In this document: positions 55,101 through 64,000 of the stretch, in pieces
Numbering within the stretch: the stretch's first letter is position 1
Layout of the letters: the number at the start of each line of letters is the position of its first letter
Source of the DNA: Leuctra nigra
Taxonomy: Eukaryota > Arthropoda > Insecta > Plecoptera > Leuctridae
Assembly (NCBI GenBank): GCA_934045905.1
Contig: OW203762.1
Coordinates: 9,362,001-9,426,000, forward strand
Length of the DNA: 64,000 nt
Reading direction: 5' to 3'
Position numbers and translations under genes: made by a program
The notes under the pieces: generated by a model
Told to the model about the DNA's origin: nothing
The model's database searches: none
Seen by the model: only the letters and a program-made list of their open reading frames with translations

Positions 55101-58100
55101 TCATTCCTGTGTCCACATTGTGCCAAATACGTAAAATGCTACCTTTCCAGTGGTACCTGACGTCCTCAGTCCGCGGGTACCAAACACTTCCCTACCATGG
55201 CAACAGCTAATAAGCGCTGCAGATATTAGACAGCTGACTAGATATCTAGACTGTAGCAAAGATCTCTTCATCTAACTATGTCGCGACATTTTACAACAGG
55301 CCCTACGAGACACTTACCCCGCGAGAAGAGTGTAGTCACCCCTAAACACTTTAAGAGACCCCTTGAGAAGAGTGTAGTCACCTCTAACCACTTTAAGAAA
55401 CACTTACCCCTTGAGAAGAGTGTAGTCACCCCTAAACACTTTAAGAGACCCCTTGAGAAGAGTGTAGTCACCACTAACCACTTTAAGAAACACTTACCCC
55501 TTGAGAAGAGTGTAGTCACCCCTAAACACTTTAAGAGACCCCTTGAGAAGAGTGTAGTCACCACTAAACACTTTAAGAGACCCCTTGAGAAGAGTGTAGT
55601 CACCACTAACCACTTTAAGAAACACTTACCCCTTGAGAAGAGTGTAGTCACCCCTAAACACTTTAAGAGACCCCTTGAGAAGAGTGTAGTCACCACTAAC
55701 CACTTTAAGAAACACTTACCCCTTGAGAAGAGTGTAGTCACCCCTAAACACTTTAAGAGACCCCTTGAGAAGAGTGTAGTCACCACTAACCACTTTCAGA
55801 AACAATTATCCCTTGAGAAGAGTGTAGTCACCCCTAAACACTTTAAGAGACCCCTTGAGAAGAGTGTAGTCACCTCTAACCACTTTAAGAAACACTTACC
55901 CCTTGAGAAGAGTGTAGTCACCCCTAAACACTTTAAGAGACCCCTTGAGAAGAGTGTAGTCACCACTAAGAAACACTTACCCCTTGAGAAGAGTGTAGTC
56001 TGCCCCTAAACACTTTAAGAGACCCCTTGAGAAGAGTGTAGTCACCTCTAACCACTTTAAGAGACACTTACCCCGCGAGAAGAGTGTAAATTCACCCCTA
56101 AACACTTTAAGAGACCCCTTGAGAAGAGTGTAGTCACCTCTAACCACTTTAAGAAACACTTACCCCTTGAGAAGAGTGTAGTCACCCCTAAACACTTTAA
56201 GAGACCCCTTGAGAAGAGTGTAGTCACCACTAACCACTTTAAGAAACACTTACCCCTTGAGAAGAGTGTAGTCACCCCTAAACACTTTAAGAGACCCCTT
56301 GAGAAGAGTGTAGTCACCTCTAACCACTTTAAGAGACACTTACCCCGCGAGAAGAGTGTAGTCACCCCTAAACACTTTAAGAGACCCCTTGAGAAGAGTG
56401 TAGTCACCTCTAAACACTTTAAGAGACCCCTTGAGAAGAGTGTAGTCACCCCTAAACACTTTAAGAGACCCCTTGAGAAGAGTGTAGTCACCTCTAAACA
56501 CTTTAAGAGACCCCTTGAGAAGAGTGTTGTCACCTCTAACCACTTTAAGAGACACTTACCCCTTGAGAAGAGTGTAGTCACCCCTAAACACTTTAAGAGG
56601 CACTTACCCCTTGAGTTAAGAGTGTAGTCACCACTAACCACTTCAAGAGAAACTTACCCCTTGAGAAGAGTGTAGTCACCCCTAAACACTTTAAGAGGCA
56701 CTTACCCCTTGAGTTAAGAGTGTAGTCACCACTAACCACTTCAAGAGAAACTTACCCCTTGAGAAGAGTGTAGTCACCATGAACCACGACAATACAATGG
56801 GAATCGATGAGAACATGAGGAACAGCCAGATCAAGAACCCATCTGTCTTCTTGGTGATCGACGTCTTGAGGAAGATCGTGATGAAGCTCATGATTATGAG
56901 CAGGACAAACATGACCTGAATGAACCACGTCAGCCAGATCATAGTTCTTGACAGTCCCATCAGCTTTAACAACTCCTAACAGGGACAAGGAGACATCACA
57001 TTCCGGTTTCTGACGCAGCGGAAGGAAGTATAATTTCTTTCAAGTCGTTGACAGGTCCTTCTGATAATGTAATAATTTTCTTGTCATATCTTGACAAGGT
57101 ATTTTTGTCATTTGTATACAGTTTTAACAAATAAACATTCTTCCAATTGTTATGGGACTTCTTTCCTGAACTAAAGCTCGTATCACACTGGGCTGGAACC
57201 CGCGGTTGGAAACTATCGTTGCAACATATCACGAACATCTGTTTGATGTTTTTTTTTGTTCACGCAGACATTCTGCGTTTCCGTTTCCGACAACTCACTA
57301 TTGGTCAGTTCACGTCACGTGGTACTACTACAACAATTCCAACCGTCAGAACCGAATCGTCAGAGAAATATCTCTATCTTTAAAACTATAATCCCACGGG
57401 TAGAAACCCCGTGTGATACGAACTATGAAAACACACGTGAACATGAACATGTGGTGATCATGAAACGGCTTTGGTTTACCGTAGCTCCCGTCTGTTTGTC
57501 TTCCACAATCTTGCCGATGACGAAGATGCACAGAATAACCAAACCGAATACGAAGTTGTTGAAAACGAACATCGCAAATGTAGGCCCTGGGCTTCTCAAG
57601 CCTTTAGGGAGGTTGTTAGAGAGGTACTGCAAACAGAAATAATGGAAATAGTCGGGTGATGTACTAGATAATAGTGTGTGGTGTAAGCACAAACAAAACT
57701 TTCAAAAGCGCAACGTATGCACAAAGCAGGCGAAAATAAAATAGGTTTCTAACTTAATCTTGTCATAGGGGAGAGAGTATGGCCCAGTGGGAAACAAGGC
57801 TTTAATTTATCTATCAAATCCTCGTTTGTAAAGTACCACTAGCAAAGTTTTGTACCCCCTTGAGTATGTATTACATACCACTGCTATTGATGTTGATTTT
57901 GATTGAATATTTTATATCGGAGATAAAATCATACTCACACTAACAAGCAGAAGGTTCCTTGGTCTAACTGAGCCTATGAATGACCAATCAATTGCTTGTT
58001 GTAAAGTCAAAAGACGACTGCCGAAATAGTTGACTGAAATTTAAGAAAAAAGTGGCTTGTATAAATTTTTAAAGATGACACTTAAATACTTTCATTTCCT

Positions 58101-59351
58101 TTGAATTTCTCTCTTTCTCTGTGATCTGATTTTCAAATTATTAATCAGTGTCGGTTTGTGGGGTCGAAAAGTGGGGAGGCACAAAAATATTTATACATTA
58201 CATGAATTTTCTACCACCCCGTCTGCTGTGACATTTTGACATAGAAGGACTTCCTGATCCCTTATAAATTTAAGAAAATTGTAATTTGGCCACAAATGCT
58301 AAAATTTGATCGTATCCTAGTGCTTGAGAGCTGGTGCTTGGTTTGACCATAGAGATGGTTTGACGGGCGGACGGAAGGGGTATGAATGCTCGTCGTGAAT
58401 GGTCGATGTCACTTCGGAAATGTCCGCTGCCACAATCACTTGACCATGCACTGCGTAAATTCGCTTTATAGTGACCCGTAACCCATCTGTGGATTGGACT
58501 TTTCTTGAAAAAAAAACACGGTATTTTGCGAACCCCTTAGCAAGCTCAACCCAAGAGAAGGCTCGGCATAACATTGGGACATGGTGCGCACGCAGGTAAA
58601 GTAGGGGACGGCAAAATAAAATGACCGTTTTCCAATCCATAAAAATCGGGTGCTGGCGACTTTAGCAGTACTCACGCGCATTCTTCCGACCAAGTCTCGA
58701 TCTGAACCTGTAGTTAAGGTTCTTGGTATCTTCATCATTCAGGAACAACACACCAATCATTGCGTCTTCCAATGCAGACGCAGAACTCACAGGAGTAACT
58801 GTTGAACACACGTGGAACATTAGTGTGAATTAATTCCACTCATTTGTGAAGCTATCAATCTGGTTTCTTTATAACTGGTCACATTTGTGGAGTTGGTTGT
58901 ATATGAAGATTGGACATTGTCTTGGTGACAATCATATTATTTATTGTATTAGATTCATGTTCTGTAAGGTCAATTACTTACTGTTGATATTCGTCTTCTG
59001 TTGAACATCTCGCATGAGTTTATCAGTGAAACTGTTTGACGGCGAATAATAAACATTGGATATCTCCTGGGAAGGTAAATGCGACTCTTTGCGTGAATGT
59101 TGATCAGCCAGTTCGTCAGCAGCTCGTTGATGCTGAGGCGGGCCTTGCCGAGGTGGGCCTTGCCGAGGTGGGCCTTGCTGAGGCGGGCCTTGATCAGATG
59201 GGCCTTGCAATACCGGGATAATATATAAAGTTGCGAATAAGAACACGGGGACCAAAATCTCAAACGCAGTTTTTATATAATGTCTCCTCAAAAGTAACAT
59301 ATTCTTCCACAATAAGATATAGAGTTTCCAACATAACTTGTCCATTTTCAT
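40611..59351 (-). CDS. ABCA-type lipid transporter (ABCA3-like), 23 coding exons
   Basis: A full ABC transporter of subfamily A, membrane-bound, expected to move phospholipids or sterols using ATP. Exons in gene order: 58982-59351, 58676-58798, 57939-58033, 57480-57626, 56756-56975, 54369-54563, 53836-54020, 53180-53426, 52853-53007, 52380-52746, 51097-51347, 49893-50072, 49394-49557, 48819-49053, 48092-48422, 44514-44639, 44196-44360, 43552-43758, 42886-43115, 42354-42501, 41676-41889, 41069-41294, 40611-40766. All 22 introns are GT-AG, all phases agree, and the sum is 4737 bases (1578 residues plus stop), near the usual ABCA3 length. The start is ATG 59351 or two codons on at 59345; an acceptor near 59389 shows a non-coding first exon further up. 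No break is seen, so the gene looks functional. The ABCA3 assignment is by resemblance only. Confidence 0.93.
40786..40866 (-). repeat. partial duplicate of exon 23 in intron 22
   Basis: This segment repeats exon 23 sequence (GGACCAACTGTTTACCAACA and neighbours) with several changes, about 20 bases upstream of the true acceptor. It is not in frame as an extra exon with obvious splice sites. Confidence 0.8.
42529..42731. repeat. 67-bp tandem repeat in intron 19
   Basis: Three nearly identical copies of a 67-bp unit starting GAACTCTCTCCCGGTTCCAA. It begins about 28 bases from the acceptor of exon 20 but does not include exon sequence. Confidence 0.93.
43552..50072 (-). CDS. ABCA gene exons 12-18: second transmembrane half
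   Basis: Residues 786-1254. Exon 12 ends with [18 protein letters not shown], the conserved basic lead-in, and exon 13 starts the first membrane segment. Exon 14 encodes the second extracellular loop. Exon 15 has [20 protein letters not shown] and WLTCFLWDF, well conserved in ABCA proteins. Exons 16-18 supply the last membrane helices ([31 protein letters not shown]). Intron 15 holds the 31-bp minisatellite and intron 17 a MITE fragment. Confidence 0.9.
43979..44092. mobile_element. short MITE in intron 17
   Basis: The left end CCCCCTATTCTATAACGAAA pairs loosely with the right TACGTTTTGGTTTGCGAAAA and is related to the ends of the element at 29908-30286. An internal inverted pair (AAGGATATCATTGATCTGAA region) is present. 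Confidence 0.55.
44629..47530. repeat. 31-bp minisatellite at the exon 16 acceptor
   Basis: About 93 copies of a 31-bp unit (+ strand form ACACCTGAACATCAACACCA then GCAACATGAAC). Read on the gene strand each unit is TTCAG|GTGTGTTCATGTTG and on, the last intron bases plus the first 26 bases of exon 16. Common variants are CTGTACC, CAGTACA and CTCCTGA in the junction part. The array fills most of intron 15 and runs directly into exon 16. Confidence 0.96.
50165..51088 (-). mobile_element. Helitron-like repeat, copy D, in intron 11
   Basis: A 924-bp uninterrupted copy with - strand ends TTGAGCGAGCGTAGCGAGCG and AGCGTTTTCCTAG, flanked by A and T and with no duplication. It starts eight bases inside the intron, next to the exon 11 donor GTCAGTTA. 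It provides the empty-site reference for the element nested in copy A. Confidence 0.68.
51097..53426 (-). CDS. ABCA gene exons 8-11: first nucleotide-binding domain
   Basis: Walker A is [10 protein letters not shown] (residues 513-522, end of exon 8). The Q-loop region is [17 protein letters not shown] in exon 9. The signature is LSGGMKRR (612-619), Walker B is [13 protein letters not shown] (632-644) and the H-loop is TTHFMEEAD, all in exon 10. Exon 11 carries the usual trailing part with TTMEDVFLK. All catalytic residues are present, so this site should bind and split ATP. Confidence 0.92.
51341..52025. repeat. 70-bp minisatellite at the exon 11 acceptor
   Basis: Ten copies (nine besides the true exon end) of a 70-bp unit, some shortened to about 66. 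On the gene strand each contains CACTTGTTCTTCAG|GTACCG and then the first 30-odd bases of exon 11 ([10 protein letters not shown] in translation). The array touches exon 11 and fills most of intron 10. Confidence 0.96.
53836..59351 (-). CDS. ABCA gene exons 1-7: first transmembrane half
   Basis: Residues 1-445. The first membrane segment (about 27-48, [19 protein letters not shown]) is followed by an extracellular loop that opens with a QGPP repeat (residues 49-74). Exons 4-6 hold the membrane bundle: [20 protein letters not shown], then [18 protein letters not shown], matching the conserved LKxxMxxMGLS region that links the helices to the ATPase domain in ABCA proteins. Exon 5 ends [10 protein letters not shown] and joins exon 6 through a split alanine codon. 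Exon 7 ends with [14 protein letters not shown], the conserved lead into the first ATPase domain. Confidence 0.9.
55285..56776. repeat. 48/42-bp minisatellite at the exon 5 donor
   Basis: About 32 units of 48 or 42 bp, mostly alternating. On the gene strand each starts GTGACTACACTCTTCTCAAG, the last coding bases of exon 5 (VTTLFSRG), and the 48-bp type continues GGGTAAGTG, a copy of the donor. The 42-bp type lacks the GTAAG. Both lengths are multiples of three, which explains the long open frames on both strands; these are not separate genes. Confidence 0.96.
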
Positions 59352-59388
59352 TCAGATGTTCGTTTGCTGGCGTCGAGCGTTCTTAACC
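59352..59388 (-). other. 5' UTR part of ABCA exon 1
   Basis: An acceptor TTCTACAG precedes GTTAAGAACGCTCGACG, which runs to the ATG, so transcription starts further upstream in a non-coding exon that I cannot place. Confidence 0.55.
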
Positions 59389-60521
<1,133 letters not shown>

Positions 60522-61485
60522 TTAAGGCGGCTCCATCATGATATATACCTACATACAAAAATATTTTTTCTTGAAATTACAAGTTCAAAAAACGTTTTCC
60601 TACATTTCAACTATATTTAAGTATAAAAGAATAATAAAACTCCTGTCTTATAGCGAGGTTTCAATTAATTGCCTTCCGAGAATGAACAAAACACTAACAC
60701 AGGAGGTATAGGGAAATCATTTAGTTTTTGGTTGATTACTTTTAAAATAGCACACGTTGGTATTGTTTTAAATTTTTTCCCTAACAGAATCCCCACCGAT
60801 GGCTGCCACCTTAGCGCGGTGGTGGGGTTTGCGTTGGCCAATGATCCATTGCAGCTACGCCGGCGAGCATATGCTCATGTGTAAGGGTTACCCATGCCGG
60901 ACAGATCAGTGGTGAGGTCCAGACAAAGAGCAGCCAGGGTCGGCCTAACCATGTCCTCCCTTGAATTTGCGGTCCCCTCCCCTCCCCTCGGGCCGGCCTT
61001 CCCCCTCGAGATGGTGATCCCCCTGAAGTCGGGTTCCGCCGGCTCGAATCCTCACACCCCCCGGTCCGTCCCCATTCCGGCCTGGCCTCCCCACCAGTGT
61101 TAGACTCCCCCGGATCGGGCCCGTTAGGTCGACCCCTCCCCATGTCCACCACTTATATCAACAAAGTAAAATGCAAAAATGCAAACATTAATGTGCGCAA
61201 TATAACCTCGTCGTTGACGCGCCGTTAAACCACAATAATCTAATCTAATCTAACAGAATGTCCAACTATCTATCAAGAAATCAGTTTTTTGAAAAAACGT
61301 TAAACCTCTGTAAAATTCAAAACTCAAAAATAGCATGGAAATCGTCATGATTTTGATGGCCTAGATAAGACTACACGTTAAAAATAGGAATTTATAACAA
61401 CAATATCTCAAAATCTAGACACGAGAAGTTGTTCATATTTCACAGTATCGTGTAAACAGTGCTTAAACCATAGTCTTAAACCTCC
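60522..61485. mobile_element. TTAA-site MITE family 1, inverted and interrupted copy
   Basis: It starts TTAAGGCGGCTCCATCATGA and continues with the family 1 sequence in reverse (AACACAGGAGGTATAGGGAA; AATAGCACACGTTGGTATTG). It is cut by the insertion at 60791-61249. The family match continues to ACACGAGAAGTTGTTCATAT near 61420; the right end is worn and approximate. Confidence 0.72.
60791..61249 (+). mobile_element. retroposon (SINE or LINE 3' end) with TAATC tail
   Basis: A 459-bp GC-rich insertion flanked by a 10-bp duplication CTAACAGAAT. It ends GCGCCGTTAAACCACAATAA followed by TCTAATCTAATC, like the 3' ends of several insect non-LTR elements. The GC content contrasts with the AT-rich host MITE. 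No open frame of a known family is clear. Confidence 0.75.
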
Positions 61486-62196
61486 TCGGCCAAAAATAAG
61501 CTCATTTGGAAGATGTGACTTCCACATCTTATACAATACAATTTAAAAAGAAAAGAAAACAATTGTTCCCGAACATGGTTGAAAACTGTGGAACAAAATA
61601 TAATGGGGAATGCAATATTTTACCTGTGTCGGATGTAATCAATTCCTCTATTTATAAATATCTTACTTATTTAAGATATGCAGCATTGTAGTCTCAAACT
61701 GTACTTTTTAAAGTTCAATCCACAAACAATATCCCTTAGGTCACTATAGTGTAAATAGAAACTTCACAACTGTCACTGTCAGATGGAAGAATAAACAGTT
61801 GGTAGGCAATAAATTAAGAACGGCCTCCTAGATTTTATGAAGTTCTCCTAATTTCGAATTATTGTATTTTTCACCGATGATCAATAATGTGTGGCCCTTT
61901 GTATTTTTACTTTATATTCCTCATAGATATCTCGACCATAACATTTAATTACAATAATTTTATAGGTATCATATCCATCAATAAATCTCATTTGATGATA
62001 TCAGCCTATTCGAGAAAATAAGGAACACGGCTGCACGATGTAGAAAAAGGACCGCCATCTTTAAAATATAATGTGGAACTCTTCGCTGAGTTGATGCATA
62101 AAACACACTGCTCGCGTATAAATCACTAGCGCTTTCTTGAGGAACTAAAGTATTCAAGGTCTATCGATTGACTAGTTTTAATGTGAATGTTTTAAG
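61486..62196. other. AT-rich intergenic stretch
   Basis: No gene or repeat recognised. Confidence 0.4.
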
Positions 62197-62876
62197 CAGG
62201 GACGACGCTAAGGGGGGGCCTGGGGGGGGGGTCACGGCCCACCCAAATATCTGCTCGGCCCCCCCTTGTGCCCCCCCAAACCAAATATGGGAAAATAAAT
62301 ATCTTGAAGGCTGGTGCTATACTTTTCTTCAATTTTTTTCACTGTTCAAATTATCAAATAAAACTTTAGCTGACATTGTTTTGCAAATGGGCGACTTTAG
62401 TATGCCAGACAGACATAATGAAGTTCCTAAGAAGTATAGCAGGGTTGACAAAAATGGATAAGATAAGGAGCTCAAAGATAACGAAAGATCTTGGAATGGA
62501 GACTCTAAGTTTCAAATTATGAAAGGAGAGATTGAAATGGTTTGGTCGATTGAAAGGGATGGGACAAGAGAGGATACCGAGAAGGGAGGCATAAGAGCAG
62601 CAATGGGAGGGAAAAGAAAGGCAGGGAGACCGCGAACGAAGTGGATGAGTGGAGTGAAGGTGGCTGTGGAAGAAAGAGGAGAGTCTTGGGAAATGGTAAG
62701 GGACGAAAAATGGTGGGAGGACAGTTCATAAAAATTGGTGTAGGGATAAGTTTTTGAAGGTTTCGGTTTTTTAATTACAATATGAAAATAAACATGTGAA
62801 AATGCGTTTGCCCCCCCTACAAAGTTTATTGCCCTACCTAGGCCCCCTATGTATAAAAATCCTAGCGTCGTCCCTG
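62197..62876. mobile_element. hAT element carrying a LINE-derived fragment
   Basis: The ends are CAGGGACGACGCTA and TAGCGTCGTCCCTG with an exact 8-bp duplication GTTTTAAG on both sides (62189-62196 and 62877-62884). Inside, + strand 62519-62731 reads GKRKAGRPRTKWMSGVK and neighbours, the typical C-terminal end of a non-LTR retrotransposon ORF2. Runs of G and C lie just inside each end. Confidence 0.88.
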
Positions 62877-62884
62877 GTTTTAAG

Positions 62885-63213
62885 AATGTTTTAAAAGTGT
62901 TTTAATGTTTTAAGAATGTTTTGAATGTTTAAAGAGTGTTTTCCACCTTATATTTTAAAGACGGAGTCCCTTTTTCTACATCGTGACGGCTGCATAGGAC
63001 GATGCAAAGATAGGACGTCAGGTCGGTCACTTTTGGCGCTAGCGTCGATGGAGGTGACTTTTAAATCAAAGGATTTCTTGCTACACAAACCATATTTTCA
63101 GAAGAATTGAGAATAAGAATAAAAAATTGATGTTGATATTTGGTTATTTGCCGAAAATTATAGTGGATAATTATTAGATATTGTAGTGTAATAATGATAT
63201 TTATTATTTTGAT
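62885..63213. other. spacer
   Basis: It starts with a few copies of TTTTAAGAATG-like sequence (62877-62940). Otherwise nothing recognised. Confidence 0.4.
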
Positions 63214-63221
63214 CGTGTAAT

Positions 63222-64000
63222 CAGGGACCCGAACCTTTATGAATAAAGGTTCGGGTTCCGGTTCCGGTTCCACAATTTTATTTTATAAAGGTTGTGGTTC
63301 CGGTTCCGGTTCTGAAACAAATATTCTTAAAGGTTAGGTTCCGGTTCCGGTTCCTGCATAAAGGTTCCGGGTTCCGGTTCCGGTTCTAAAATTTTAAATC
63401 AAACTATATTATAAAACTTCAGTATTACCAATGTCAAATTTAATGGAATTATTGGATTTGGATTTTCCTATGAATGCAAGCACAGGTGTAGGCAGTGTCT
63501 GTATAAAATTCACAGGATGGTGCGCAGAGTACCTAAATATCAGAGGAGACAGTATAGTGGCTGAAATTTTCTCCATAAGACAACGGATAAACATTCATTT
63601 TTCCTGAGCTATCATATTCAAATTGTCGGCAATGCAGTTCTCATCGCAGTAGTCAGATTCAAAAATTGAAAACTCGAGCAGCGTTTGCATAATGAAGAAT
63701 TATTATTTCTTATCAAGAATTAAAAATTTCTACAAAAAATACATTTGGGAAATTTTTTCAAAAAATAAACTTAATACAACTTTGTGAATAATATTATATC
63801 CAAGTGATATACATGATTTTTTATTAAAATAAGGAACCTTAAAGAACCTTTAAGAACCTTTAAGAACCTAATTGATTATAAAGGTTCGGGTTCGGGTTCC
63901 GGTTCTTTGGGAAAAAAGTATAACGGTTCCGGTTCCGGTTCTGGTTCCGAAATTATAAAGGTTCATACCGGTTCTAGGTTCCGGTTCCGGTTCCGGTTCG
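63222..64000. mobile_element. hAT element with GGAACC-rich ends, copy 2 (cut by window end)
   Basis: It starts CAGGGACCCGAACC and follows the copy at 4517-5271 in reverse orientation through all its landmarks (AACCTTTAAGAACC runs, the AATTCC/TTGACAT centre). It reaches the other GGTTCC-rich end at about 63880-64000 but the final CCCTG lies beyond the window. The target duplication would be CGTGTAAT at 63214-63221. Confidence 0.85.

Noticed and set aside
55278..56009. A 243-residue repetitive open frame on the + strand and similar frames on the - strand at 55268-56641
   Set aside because: They come from a minisatellite whose units are multiples of three. The array lies in intron 5 of the ABCA gene and no independent start context or domain is seen.
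56778..56778. Ending ABCA exon 5 at ATG|GTGACT
   Set aside because: That leaves phase 0, while exon 6 needs phase 1. Ending at 56756 (AAGGG|GTAAGT) gives the right phase and the conserved [14 protein letters not shown] sequence.
58317..58738. Open frames in ABCA intron 2 that look mildly protein-like
   Set aside because: Exons 2 and 3 join in phase without them, and they contain no family motif or matching splice sites.
60894..61152. GC-rich open frames on both strands at 60.8-61.15 kb
   Set aside because: They lie within a retroposon flanked by a 10-bp duplication, and the proline/glycine/arginine-rich translations match no family.

Overview
The window is nuclear DNA of an animal, almost certainly an insect. 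The genes have short exons with GT-AG introns, there are two InaF-motif proteins (a family best known from Drosophila), and the repeats are typical of insects: mariner, RTE, hAT and TTAA-site MITEs, a tRNA-type SINE and a 5S-rRNA-type SINE. I cannot name the order from the sequence alone; a hemipteran is only a guess. I see no bacterial genes, tRNA genes or CRISPR arrays.

Three gene regions stand out. (1) At 5.85-10.12 kb on the + strand are the last five exons of a METTL25/METTL25B-family methyltransferase-like gene. (2) At 15.8-27.7 kb on the - strand are two InaF-motif membrane-protein genes. One has two exons split by a 6-kb intron full of nested transposons; the other has a single coding exon. 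(3) At 40.6-59.4 kb on the - strand is a complete ABCA-type lipid transporter gene. I could chain 23 coding exons with matching phases into a 1578-residue protein with two transmembrane halves and two nucleotide-binding domains.

The rest is mostly transposon-derived. From 0 to 5.6 kb lies a ruined Polinton/Maverick-like element (DNA polymerase B fragments) interrupted by foldback and hAT elements. From 7 to 15 kb there are TTAA-site MITEs, a 5S SINE, and a mariner holding a hAT MITE. From 16.4 to 18.7 kb there is a four-level nest. From 23.5 to 24.8 kb is a hAT element with internal GC-rich repeats. From 30 to 38 kb are copies of a Helitron-like family, one holding an RTE retrotransposon that itself holds a 1.46-kb foldback element. 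From 60.5 to 64 kb are further MITEs and the second copy of a GGTTCC-rich hAT element.

The most unusual feature is inside the ABCA gene. Three separate minisatellites (48/42-bp, 31-bp and 70-bp units) each touch a coding exon, and each unit copies the splice junction of that exon. This gives about 15 decoy donors in intron 5, 9 decoy acceptors in intron 10 and dozens of decoy acceptors in intron 15. A fourth, single partial duplication lies just upstream of the last exon.
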